This document shows positions 25,056-33,818 of a DNA stretch of 64,000 nucleotides, piece by piece. A program made the translations under genes and the position numbers. The stretch's first letter is position 1. Every line of letters starts with the position of its first letter. Origin of the DNA: CBDCVO01 sp965223085 (lineage in GTDB: Bacteria > Pseudomonadota > Gammaproteobacteria > Ga0077536); assembly GCA_965223085.1 (NCBI GenBank), contig OZ244981.1, positions 1,674,001 through 1,738,000 on the forward strand, written 5' to 3'. Under the pieces are notes generated by a model, which had not been told where the DNA came from, did not search any database, and saw only the letters and a list, made by a program, of their open reading frames with translations.

Positions 25056-26655
25056 GCGGCACTCCTATGATTAGTTTGATGGCAAAATTTGCTTCTTGTC
25101 TTTGCGGTCCGCGTGCGGCGTTGCCCTTTACGCTAGCTCGTGAGCTGAGATCGAGCGGATATTCGATCACGCTCACTTCGGTAAGCGTATCTCGCGCTCG
25201 CAAGTTTGCGACAAGGCCGTCAATATCCCGCATCGCGGCGCGGTAATCGCCATTAAAATCGGCGAGGTGGGCCCGGAATACGCCCACGTGAAAATGCGAA
25301 AATCGCTCCCCGAAAGCTGTTTCGGACAGGTTTTTTTCACTACGTTCGGTGAGCTGATCGATCTCCGAGTTGTCGCTGGCAAACCACGATACGGAATCCA
25401 ATACGATGCGGTCATGCCCGGTTAGGGTGTCGCCAAATTGCTTCAAGACTGTGAAAGGTGAGCTTTTTCGGTGATGCAGGAAACTCGCAATATCAACCGC
25501 CGCTTTGAGTTTTCGCGGTTCGATCGGCGTCGGCGGTAGCTGGCCACGCGCTATCGCATAACGGTCATGATAGAAGGACGTTTTTTGTGCAGAGTCCAGG
25601 GCTTGGCTCTTGAAATTGATGCCATCGAGAAAATTCAATGCCGACAAAGCGCTTGCAACCAACAACATGGCAACCGCTGCGAACTGAAGAACACGTTGGG
25701 TACGATGGAGAGTAAAGTAGCGGCGTTCCTCGACATCGGCATAGTCATGTTGAGGTGGAGAATCGATCAATAGTTGCGCCAACAGACCATCGCTGTATGA
25801 GGACTCTGCGCCGAGTTTCGCGCCCAAGCGAGTTGCCAAACCCGCACTATCCACCAGTGAGTAGCGTTCGTGCTCGGTCGACTTGCAGCGGTGTTGCAGC
25901 GCGGATAGCAATTCGCCGTGGCATATAATATAGACGTTCAACGGTGCGTCGCCCGCGACTAACGCTAAGCTATTCAGATAACGACGCAGCTTGTCGAGTT
26001 CGCCGAGCACATAGTCTGCGTGGGAACCGAGTAGCGACGCTGGCATCTGTGCGAGGCGACTGATTTTCAATTTCCGATTTCTAAAAAACGTTTGACGTAA
26101 GCCGCTGGCGTGCTGAATGCTGATAAGCAGGATGTTTTCGCCCTTAGCACCGATTATCGGCAACAGACGCTCACTTAAAATCGGGGTTGATGTAATGCCC
26201 GCGAGCGGCACCTTTAGTTGGTGTAGCGAGTTGACCCACGGTGTCACGAGTTCTGGACGTGTGATTGCCGTTAGCAGCATGCGGTCGTCACGGCGGCCGC
26301 CGTGCTCCCGCCCTTGCGGTATCGCCAGCGTATATTTTGTGCCGCGGAACAACCGCGCAAACTTGCGTTTAAGAACAGAGCGGCGGTCCGCGCCACCTAC
26401 GTGGGGAATCGTGTCGTGACGATATTCTTCTTCGACGAGGTCGATCAGAACGTGCACCGGCGTCGGTTGTGTTTGACGCAGAAAGCGTTGAAACGATGCT
26501 AAACCAGCATCGTCTATGGGAAACACGTAGGCGCGCGCCCCCCGCCGTTTATGCACGACAAACATTACGCCGCGATCGGCGGCCACTAGGAGTACGCGGC
26601 GCTCGCCACCTATGCGTTGGAACATCCGACAGCTCGCTCCTCGAAGCCGCGCCAT
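25036..26655 (-). CDS. mshI: MshI-like (PilM/PilN-type) assembly protein
   Basis: The 539-residue protein has an actin-like N-terminal part (residues about 20-300; SVLKRKFARLFRGTKYTLAI, VPLAGITSTPILSERLLPII) and then one membrane segment (VLQFAAVAMLLVASALSAL, around 330), followed by a periplasmic part. That matches a PilM-PilN fusion like MshI. It would recruit the assembly ATPase to the membrane complex. The gap from MshG is 15 bp. Confidence 0.68.
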   Translation of the reverse strand: MARLRGASCRMFQRIGGERRVLLVAADRGVMFVVHKRRGARAYVFPIDDAGLASFQRFLRQTQPTPVHVLIDLVEEEYRHDTIPHVGGADRRSVLKRKFARLFRGTKYTLAIPQGREHGGRRDDRMLLTAITRPELVTPWVNSLHQLKVPLAGITSTPILSERLLPIIGAKGENILLISIQHASGLRQTFFRNRKLKISRLAQMPASLLGSHADYVLGELDKLRRYLNSLALVAGDAPLNVYIICHGELLSALQHRCKSTEHERYSLVDSAGLATRLGAKLGAESSYSDGLLAQLLIDSPPQHDYADVEERRYFTLHRTQRVLQFAAVAMLLVASALSALNFLDGINFKSQALDSAQKTSFYHDRYAIARGQLPPTPIEPRKLKAAVDIASFLHHRKSSPFTVLKQFGDTLTGHDRIVLDSVSWFASDNSEIDQLTERSEKNLSETAFGERFSHFHVGVFRAHLADFNGDYRAAMRDIDGLVANLRARDTLTEVSVIEYPLDLSSRASVKGNAARGPQRQEANFAIKLIIGVPHATQGS

Positions 26656-26670
26656 AGCGGTTTGTCGCCG

Positions 26671-27879
26671 CTAAATATCGATTTGGGTAAACAGGTCATA
26701 GATCGGACCTAGTATCGAAATCATGATCCATAAAACGATCGCGCCTAACAGCAGCGTCACGATCGGAAGAATAAGTGCTTGCAGCCGGGCGACGGAATCA
26801 CGTACGTCTCTCGTATAGAAGTAGCCGACGTTATCGAGTGCTTCGTCGAGCGCACCGGAGTTTTCTCCGACGCGCAGCATACGAATAACGAGTGGCGGAA
26901 ATAAGCCGGTAGCGGCGAAACTTGCGCTGATCCCCGCGCCGTCGGCGATCGCGCGCCCGGCGTCTTGCATCGCGGTTTTTACCGCACGATTGCCCGCAAC
27001 GTCGCCACCGGTGCGGACGCATTCGAGTACCGTGATCCCCGAGGTATACATGATCGAAAACACGTTGCACACTCGGGTGACGACAATTTTTTTCAAGATC
27101 GGCCCTATCAAAGGTAGACGCATTTTGAAACTATCAAACTTCTCCGCAAAACGAGGATTTATTTGTACTGCGATTGTGACGCCGATCACGATGATAAACG
27201 GGGTAAGTAGCACGAGCCACCAATAGGAACGAAAAAAAATTGAGGTTGCGATTAGTACTCGCGTTTGCAGTGGCAGCTCCTGCCCCATCGCCTGTAAAAA
27301 CGTGACAAGCTGGGGAACGACATACGTCATCAAAAAAACCACGACCGTTATCACAACTATAGCAACGATCATTGGATAAGTTAGAAGCTTTTTTGTATAC
27401 GCTGCCTGCTCGTCTTGCCATTTTAGATTTTCAACTATTTTCTGGAGCACATCGGGAAGACGTCCGGTTTGCTCCCCGGCGCGAATGAGATGTACAAAAA
27501 CGGGGTTGAATACTCGTGGAAAATCTTCCATTGCCCCAGATAAGTTTTTCCCACCTTCGATCAACTCTATCATCGCCCCGGAGATTTCCTTGAGTTGTTT
27601 GTGATCGACGGTATCGCGTAAGTCGGCGAGGCCTTCTAGTAACGGTACGCCAGCTCTGACAAGATGTTCTAGATGAAAGCAAAAAGATATTAAGTCTACG
27701 CGGTTGATGCTCCGGCTCGCTGCACTCAGACGGTTCTCCCTGACTTGTCGATAAGTGATTAGATCAAGGCCAAGCCGATTGAGCCGCACTTCGAGGTCGG
27801 CGGGATTTGCAGCATCGAGTTTTCCGTGACGCGTGCGTCCCTGTTCCGTCATCGCTTTGTAACGATACAATTCCATCAA
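26671..27879 (-). CDS. mshG: MshG, inner membrane platform protein (T2SSF family)
   Basis: The 402-residue protein has the two-fold T2SSF fold (around 70-190 and 270-390): FHLEHLVRAGVPLLEGL in the first half and FSIMYTSGITVLECVRTGGD in the second, with membrane segments near 170-190, 225-245 and 375-395. It is the platform under the assembly ATPase. Its start overlaps the mshE stop by 4 bp. Confidence 0.88.
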   Translation of the reverse strand: MMELYRYKAMTEQGRTRHGKLDAANPADLEVRLNRLGLDLITYRQVRENRLSAASRSINRVDLISFCFHLEHLVRAGVPLLEGLADLRDTVDHKQLKEISGAMIELIEGGKNLSGAMEDFPRVFNPVFVHLIRAGEQTGRLPDVLQKIVENLKWQDEQAAYTKKLLTYPMIVAIVVITVVVFLMTYVVPQLVTFLQAMGQELPLQTRVLIATSIFFRSYWWLVLLTPFIIVIGVTIAVQINPRFAEKFDSFKMRLPLIGPILKKIVVTRVCNVFSIMYTSGITVLECVRTGGDVAGNRAVKTAMQDAGRAIADGAGISASFAATGLFPPLVIRMLRVGENSGALDEALDNVGYFYTRDVRDSVARLQALILPIVTLLLGAIVLWIMISILGPIYDLFTQIDI

Positions 27880-29582
27880 CGCAAACGGTCGGTTAAGTCT
27901 ACAACCCGGGCAACTTCTTCGATGGTGGTGACGCCGTCCAAAATGAGTTTGACGGCTGCTTCAACCAGGGGTTGAAAACCATGAGTCATCGCGGTTTGGG
28001 TGAGTTCACTTAGGGTTGCACCACGCGCAATGAGTTCATCCATTTTGCGATCGAATTTCAATAACTCCATCACCGCGATGCGGCCACCATAACCTTGATG
28101 ATCTGCGTGCCGATGCATGGGGGCGACCCTATGCAAAGTGGGCGGCACCTGGTCACGGAGCCCTAAGATACGGCGCTCGAGATCGGAAGCAGTGTAGGGT
28201 TCGCGACAATCTTGGCGTAGTTTTCTGACTAAGCGTTGCGAGAGAATACCGATCACGTTGCCTGCCAGCAGTTCCGGTCGCACACCCATGTCGATCAAGC
28301 GCGGTATCGCTCCCAATGCTGAATTTGCGTGCAGAGTAGAAAATACCTGATGGCCGGTCATCGCGGCACGCATCGCCATCGCAGCAGTGTCTTCGTCACG
28401 AATTTCACCTATCAAGATGATATCGGGGTCTTGGCGCAACATCGAACGAACACCATTAGCGAAGTCGAGGCGTACAGCTTCATTAATGGAAGTTTGGCGT
28501 ATCATGCCGAGCGGATACTCAACGGGATCTTCGAGCGTCATGATGTTGACGGCCTCAGTATTGAGGTGATTGAGTACGCTGTATAATGTCGTTGTTTTGC
28601 CGCTACCCGTAGGGCCGCACACGAGCAGCAAGCCTTCAGGTCGCGCGACCATTAGCTTTAGAAGATCGAGAGCATCGTCATCTAGTCCGAGATGGTCGAT
28701 GGCTACGATACCTTTTTGGCGATCGAGAATTCGTAGTACGATATTCTCGCCGTGCACGGTTGGAATAGTAGAAACTCGAAAATCGATCATGCGGCCACAT
28801 AGCGACAAACTTATGCGACCGTCTTGCGGGGCACGGGTTTCTGCGATATCCATTCCCGACATCACCTTTAACCGCACCGAGAGCGCCGACCAATAATTCT
28901 TATGTAGCGATCGAATTTGTCGAAGCACGCCGTCGATGCGATAACGGAAGCGCAAAAAACCTTCTTCCGGTTCAAAATGAATGTCAGAGGCGCCGCGTTT
29001 CACCGCGTCGGATAGCAAAGCGTTGACCAAACGCACTACGGGCTGGCTGTATTCTTGATTATCAGCGTCGAGGCTCTCGTAGTCGATCTCGCCGGTTTCG
29101 ATTTCACGCAAGATTCCGTCGACGGATAATTCGAAGCCATAGAATTGATCGATGGCTTTCTCGATCTCTGCTTCCCCAGCCATTAGAGGATGGATTTCGA
29201 TGTGGCCGCCGACGAACGCTGAGATCTGATCGAGTGCAACAACGTTAAACGTATCCGCCATCGCGACTGTGAGGCGATTTCTATGCGCCTCGAACGTGAG
29301 TGGCAATACGCGGAAGCGTCTGGCCATGTCCTTCGGGATCATGCGGATCGCTTCGCTGTCGACAACGACTTTAGATAATTCTGCTTTCTGTTGGCCTAGC
29401 GCCCCGCCGAGCACGTCGAGAATGATCGTTTCGGTCGCAAACCCTAAGCGCACGAGTATTTTGCCGAGATGATCTTTGTTGCGTTTTTGCTCCGTAAGGG
29501 CGATGCGGATCTGATCAGGACTGACGACGCCTTTTTGAACCAGAAGCTCGCCGATCCGCAACGAAGGCTTTGGAATTGCCAC
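27876..29582 (-). CDS. mshE: MshE, pilus assembly ATPase with MshEN domain
   Basis: Start is set at GTG 29582 (VAIPKPSLRIGELLVQKG), 20 bp after MshN; the longer frame overlaps mshN. The 568-residue ATPase begins with RIGELLVQKGVV, ALTEQ and HLGKILVRLGF, the repeat pattern of the MshEN domain that binds c-di-GMP. The ATPase core has Walker A GPTGSGKTTT, an Asp box near TLEDPVEY, Walker B IILIGEIRDEDTA and the His box STLHANSA. The tetracysteine zinc site usual in PilB and GspE is mostly lost: RKLRQDCREPY keeps one Cys, and the second CxxC is replaced by MHRHADHQGY. It should power pilus extension. Confidence 0.9.
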   Translation of the reverse strand: MAIPKPSLRIGELLVQKGVVSPDQIRIALTEQKRNKDHLGKILVRLGFATETIILDVLGGALGQQKAELSKVVVDSEAIRMIPKDMARRFRVLPLTFEAHRNRLTVAMADTFNVVALDQISAFVGGHIEIHPLMAGEAEIEKAIDQFYGFELSVDGILREIETGEIDYESLDADNQEYSQPVVRLVNALLSDAVKRGASDIHFEPEEGFLRFRYRIDGVLRQIRSLHKNYWSALSVRLKVMSGMDIAETRAPQDGRISLSLCGRMIDFRVSTIPTVHGENIVLRILDRQKGIVAIDHLGLDDDALDLLKLMVARPEGLLLVCGPTGSGKTTTLYSVLNHLNTEAVNIMTLEDPVEYPLGMIRQTSINEAVRLDFANGVRSMLRQDPDIILIGEIRDEDTAAMAMRAAMTGHQVFSTLHANSALGAIPRLIDMGVRPELLAGNVIGILSQRLVRKLRQDCREPYTASDLERRILGLRDQVPPTLHRVAPMHRHADHQGYGGRIAVMELLKFDRKMDELIARGATLSELTQTAMTHGFQPLVEAAVKLILDGVTTIEEVARVVDLTDRLR

Positions 29583-29601
29583 TTGTGCTAGCCCCGTGCA
29601 G

Positions 29602-30990
29602 TTAGGGGTTCGAATTCCGCAGCGTTGCGATACGTGCGCTCGCGAGTGCGGCATCAAAGCGGGCCGCGCGATGTGCCCGCCAAGCGAGAGCTTTCTCATA
29701 GTAGCTGATGGCGCTGGCATTTTGACCGATGCGCTCGAGGCTGACGGCGAGGTTAAACGCATAATCCGGGTGCTCGGCATCGCGTTTCAGCGCATTAAAG
29801 TATGCAAGTTGGGCGTCGCCCCAGTGACCATGGCGAGCGAAGTAATTGCCCAAGGCAAAATGCAAAAACGCCGCGTTATGTCCTTGATCCAGTAGGACCT
29901 TGATCTTTGCGGCGTTTAGCTCGCGTCCGTCGCCGCCTTCGATACTGAAAAGTGCTGCCGCCGCGGTGACGTTATCGGGTTCGATAGCGCGGACTTTTTC
30001 GTAGAGTCGATAGGCATCTGCGATGCGTTCGTCGCGCATCGCGAGCGCCGCTAGACCGAGTAACGCGTCGACCTGTCGCGGGTGCTGGGCGAGCACTTTC
30101 TCGTAGTGAATGCGGGCATTGCGATAATCACCACCGCGATAGGCAGCGTAGGCGTCGGTGAGCATGCGGTTGCTTGCGCGCGCACCAACTTTATTACGCA
30201 CGAGGTGGATCTCGCCACCTGTGACTTCGAACGGTGGCAAGTTTGGGTTTGTCTCGGAGGCGGCGTCGGATGACGCTTGTGGTTTTGTTCGCGGTGGCGC
30301 GGGCAGCAAGGCTGGGGCCGCAGCAATGGGCGGAGTGTGCTCAGGGGCGAGCGCAGGCGTCGGCGTCGCTACCTCGGGTGTGATCGTGACGCCGCCGCTG
30401 CTCGGTGCGTCGATGTCAGTCGGCGCCGGCTTAGCCGGCACCGGTGGTGGGGGTTTTTGCAGCTTTTGTTGCACTAAGGGCGATGGAATGGTGCGTACTT
30501 GCGGTTGCTGTTGCAAGTAGTAGATCCCAACGGTGCTCAATCCGAGCGCAAATAGCGCGGTTAAGCCGCCGAGTATCGCAAAACCTCGGCCTGGCCGCCG
30601 GCGCTCACCGGCGTCAAAAATCGTCTGCGGATCAACGACGATTTGTGCCTCCATTGTGCCGAGCGGACCACGCCGTAAATCATCGCTGGGCGCTGCTTGC
30701 GGGTCACCGTTCGTGCTTTCGAAGGCGCCAAAATCATCATCGAGATCCGCGAGCGGATCGACACCGCTAGGCGGCGCAGCGCGCGTAGTCGGTATCTCGT
30801 GATGCTCGCGCTTGTTGTCGCTAGGTAAATCTTCCTCAAGCGGACTCAGTGAAAGTTCAGGCGACGGTTCTAACCCTGTGTCTGGGCTAGGCTTATCGAG
30901 TCGAATCGCGCTGTCCTCGACGTCGGATTCCTGTTGAGCGCGCCGTTTATCGGCTTCCGCTCTTCGCAATGCGTCCATTAACAAGCTCAT
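29602..30990 (-). CDS. mshN: MshN-like TPR protein
   Basis: The 462-residue protein opens with MSLLMDALRRAEADKRRAQQ, typical of the cytoplasmic head of this group. A membrane segment follows near residue 150 (GRGFAILGGLTALFALGLST), then a Pro-rich linker and at least four tetratricopeptide repeats (residues about 265-455; DYRNARIHYEKVLAQHPRQ, YRLYEKVRAIEPDN). A role as periplasmic scaffold between MshM and the secretin is presumed. Confidence 0.8.
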   Translation of the reverse strand: MSLLMDALRRAEADKRRAQQESDVEDSAIRLDKPSPDTGLEPSPELSLSPLEEDLPSDNKREHHEIPTTRAAPPSGVDPLADLDDDFGAFESTNGDPQAAPSDDLRRGPLGTMEAQIVVDPQTIFDAGERRRPGRGFAILGGLTALFALGLSTVGIYYLQQQPQVRTIPSPLVQQKLQKPPPPVPAKPAPTDIDAPSSGGVTITPEVATPTPALAPEHTPPIAAAPALLPAPPRTKPQASSDAASETNPNLPPFEVTGGEIHLVRNKVGARASNRMLTDAYAAYRGGDYRNARIHYEKVLAQHPRQVDALLGLAALAMRDERIADAYRLYEKVRAIEPDNVTAAAALFSIEGGDGRELNAAKIKVLLDQGHNAAFLHFALGNYFARHGHWGDAQLAYFNALKRDAEHPDYAFNLAVSLERIGQNASAISYYEKALAWRAHRAARFDAALASARIATLRNSNP

Positions 30991-31020
30991 GATGGTGACC
31001 GCGTGGCGCTTTCGTTCCCG

Positions 31021-32709
31021 CTAAGGGCGGCTCGCAGTAGATCCGATTTGGAGGTAACGGCGATATTCCTCTAAATCAGTTTCTACATCAGGATCGGTGA
31101 CCACTACAGGCCGCAAAAAGACCACAAGTTCCGTTTTTTCATTGGCGTTTTCCTCGACATCGAAGAACATATCACCCAACACTGGGATGCGAGATAGACC
31201 AGGAACCTCGCGGTCGCCGCGGCGTTGTTCGTCTTGCATCAAGCCGCCGAGCACTGCGATCTGGCCGTTGATCAGTTTCAACACGGACTCCATTTCTCGC
31301 ACCCGTATGATCGGCACAGTATTAGTGATGTCACTATCGAAATTGTTAATTTGCGCGGATAAGCGCGGTCCGGGATCGACCGCATCGCCCACTTTCTGCG
31401 AAATGGTAGGACGCACCGTTAAGGTAATTTCTTGATTGGGAGAAATCTGCGGCGTTACAGCCATGACTAAGCCGACTGGTACCGAATGAACTTCGGATTC
31501 GACGAAAGTGCGTCCTTGAGCGTTCAAGGTAGAATCGGTCGTGGTTACCTCGACGGTAAAATAGACTAATTCTTCGACCACTTTTAGTACCGCAGTTTGG
31601 TTGTTGAGCACCATTAGTCGGGGACTGGATAAAACGCGTGTATCACCGAATTCGCGCAGTAAACGCACTGTAACATCGACTAGACGGCCATCGAGATCGG
31701 GGTCACGATAACCAAAAATAAATGAAGATAATGCGTTCTCAATCACACCATCGCTAACTGCGCCGAGCAAATTCTGATCAACTTTAAATCCGGCTTTATC
31801 AGAATTTAAAATCACTCGCCAGTCGACGCCTCCCTGATACTGATCGCTCAATGTGACCTCGACAATCGTGGCTTCGATCAATACTTGGCGTCGGGCGTTA
31901 CGTAGGACATGATCGATAAACTCCTGCACTAATACGTGTTCGCGCGAATTTGCCTTAACGGTAATGACCCCAGATTCGGCATTGACGATCACCTTATCTG
32001 TGATCGGCAAGCGCCCGTCTGTGTCAACTTCTGCCACTTCTCCGAGGATAGCTAAGATGTTAGAACTTAGGGTTTGCCAGAAGCGGTTATAAGAACGTGA
32101 ATTCAAGACAGTCGAAGAGTTGTTGTCGGCGGCGGTATTGCGGTTGTTGTCATCTTCCAGACCACCCTCGCCGGTGGTCGCGACACGCGTCGCGACGTTG
32201 ACTTCGGTATCGACTTCGCGGGATAAATTCACGTAGCCAACGTCATAGGTGCGTAAATAAGGGACGTCCGGACGTACGACGACGGTACCGTTGTCGATTT
32301 CATAGCGCAGGCTAATTTGCCGCGCCAGACGGTCGAGGATTTGCGTTAAGCTTTGGTCGATAGCATTGAGTGTTACTTCTCCGGTGACGCTATTGTCGAT
32401 GTCGACGTTTAATTTTGCGTCACGCGCTAAGGCGAACAACAACTCCCGCACCGGCACATCGTGAACGACTACGGTATAACGCTCTGTATCTGCGATCGGT
32501 TGCGGTGGCGGGACGTAAGGGCTTTGCGCCACGATGGGCGGAATTTCACCTTTGGTTTCATGCACGGCCGCTGCGTCTAGATGCCCAGGGCCAGTAGGCG
32601 GCGTCGGTGGTCGCATCTCCGCGCAGCTCAGTGTGACGCATGTCAGCACTCCGAGGAGGCCCGACCTGCACCGCTTTGTGTCGAGAGTAGCCGCCACGCG
32701 GTTGCTCAT
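31021..32709 (-). CDS. mshL: MshL secretin (outer membrane channel)
   Basis: The 562-residue protein has a hydrophobic signal-like N-terminus with Cys29 (TLSCAEM, not a canonical lipobox), an STN-like domain (VPVRELLFALARDAKLNVDI), N1-type repeat (VIVNAESGVITVKANSREH) and the secretin core (VLIEATIVEVTLSDQYQGGVDW; RVLSSPRLMVLNNQTAVLKV; VPIIRVREMESVLKLINGQI; EKTELVVFLRPVVV). It forms the outer membrane pore for the pilus. Start overlaps the mshM end by 4 bp. Confidence 0.92.
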   Translation of the reverse strand: MSNRVAATLDTKRCRSGLLGVLTCVTLSCAEMRPPTPPTGPGHLDAAAVHETKGEIPPIVAQSPYVPPPQPIADTERYTVVVHDVPVRELLFALARDAKLNVDIDNSVTGEVTLNAIDQSLTQILDRLARQISLRYEIDNGTVVVRPDVPYLRTYDVGYVNLSREVDTEVNVATRVATTGEGGLEDDNNRNTAADNNSSTVLNSRSYNRFWQTLSSNILAILGEVAEVDTDGRLPITDKVIVNAESGVITVKANSREHVLVQEFIDHVLRNARRQVLIEATIVEVTLSDQYQGGVDWRVILNSDKAGFKVDQNLLGAVSDGVIENALSSFIFGYRDPDLDGRLVDVTVRLLREFGDTRVLSSPRLMVLNNQTAVLKVVEELVYFTVEVTTTDSTLNAQGRTFVESEVHSVPVGLVMAVTPQISPNQEITLTVRPTISQKVGDAVDPGPRLSAQINNFDSDITNTVPIIRVREMESVLKLINGQIAVLGGLMQDEQRRGDREVPGLSRIPVLGDMFFDVEENANEKTELVVFLRPVVVTDPDVETDLEEYRRYLQIGSTASRP

Positions 32710-33815
32710 GGGTGTTGCTTAGCGGCCCGCTGCGGGCTCTCGAAGAGCGCGTTAAAATCGTCAGTAGTCAATGTTGCTGGGTGGCCGGCCAACGTGGGCA
32801 GTGGTTGCTCGAGCGAATGCCAGGCATCGGCCAGGTCTGCGTAACGCGTGCTCGTCTCATGCGCTACCGCTTCAGTGGGCGGCTCTTGAGCGTTACCAGC
32901 GCGATAGTTTTCTTGGTCGTCTAAGTGTGGCCATTGGTTCCAAACAGCGACTGCTAGGACCGTCATCAATGCGCTACCCAACGCGAACCGTCGCCATATC
33001 GGTGGCACCGTGTAGGCACTGTCGCGCGCCGCTTTGCGCACGTGCCGTGGCTTGACTACCCGGACTCGCTCGGCGTAGGCAGCCAGCAACGCCTTGTCGG
33101 CCAAGATATTTATTCTGCGTAGCAAGCCTCGAGACGCGCGCGTCATCACGCCCACCGCACTAGCGCTGAACAGCCGATTGCCGCGAAACCCAGCCGCACG
33201 CAGTCGCGCAACGAGATAGTGTTCGATTTCCTGACGCGTTAAAGGCACCAGCTCGAAGTGGTGTGTAATGCGTTCGTGGAGTTGGCGGATTTCGTGGCGC
33301 GCAAGTTTTGCATCTAATTCGGGTTGCCCAAATAAAACGATTTGCAAGAGCTTCTCTTGAGTCGTTTCGAGATTACTCAGCATCCGGATCTCTTCTAACG
33401 TAGCTAGGCTCATGGTTTGCGCTTCTTCGATAAACAGCACGATGCGTTGGCCTGCAGCGTGTTTTTGCAGGAGATATTCATTCAGACGCTTGGTAATCTC
33501 GAGTTTGGTCGTGATCCTCGGCGTTTCGATCCCTAGTTCATGCGCTACTGCTGCCAGGATTTCGTCCGGATCGAGATTAGGATTGCCAATGTATACAGCC
33601 TCGCAGTTCACGGGCAGTTCTTGTTCCAACATACGACATAACATCGTTTTGCCGCTGCCTACTTCACCGACGACTTTAATAATTCCCTCACCATGGGTGA
33701 TTGCGTAGCGCAGTGCATCGAGCACTGCACCCCGATTGGCACCGGGAAAAAACATGGTGGGATCGGGGGTTATCTTGAACGGTGGTTTTTTTAAACCGAA
33801 ATGTTGGCGATACAT
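32706..33815 (-). CDS. mshM: MshM, ExeA-like AAA ATPase
   Basis: The 369-residue protein starts MYRQHFGLKKPPFKITPDP, the signature of ExeA and MshM ATPases. Walker A is GEVGSGKT (residues 50-57), Walker B IVLFIEEAQT, and a sensor helix FGQPELDAKL follows. A single membrane segment near residue 275 (WRRFALGSALMTVLAVAVW) tethers it, with a short periplasmic tail. It probably helps place the secretin. It follows the regulator by 3 bp. Confidence 0.88.
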   Translation of the reverse strand: MYRQHFGLKKPPFKITPDPTMFFPGANRGAVLDALRYAITHGEGIIKVVGEVGSGKTMLCRMLEQELPVNCEAVYIGNPNLDPDEILAAVAHELGIETPRITTKLEITKRLNEYLLQKHAAGQRIVLFIEEAQTMSLATLEEIRMLSNLETTQEKLLQIVLFGQPELDAKLARHEIRQLHERITHHFELVPLTRQEIEHYLVARLRAAGFRGNRLFSASAVGVMTRASRGLLRRINILADKALLAAYAERVRVVKPRHVRKAARDSAYTVPPIWRRFALGSALMTVLAVAVWNQWPHLDDQENYRAGNAQEPPTEAVAHETSTRYADLADAWHSLEQPLPTLAGHPATLTTDDFNALFESPQRAAKQHP

Positions 33816-33818
33816 GCC

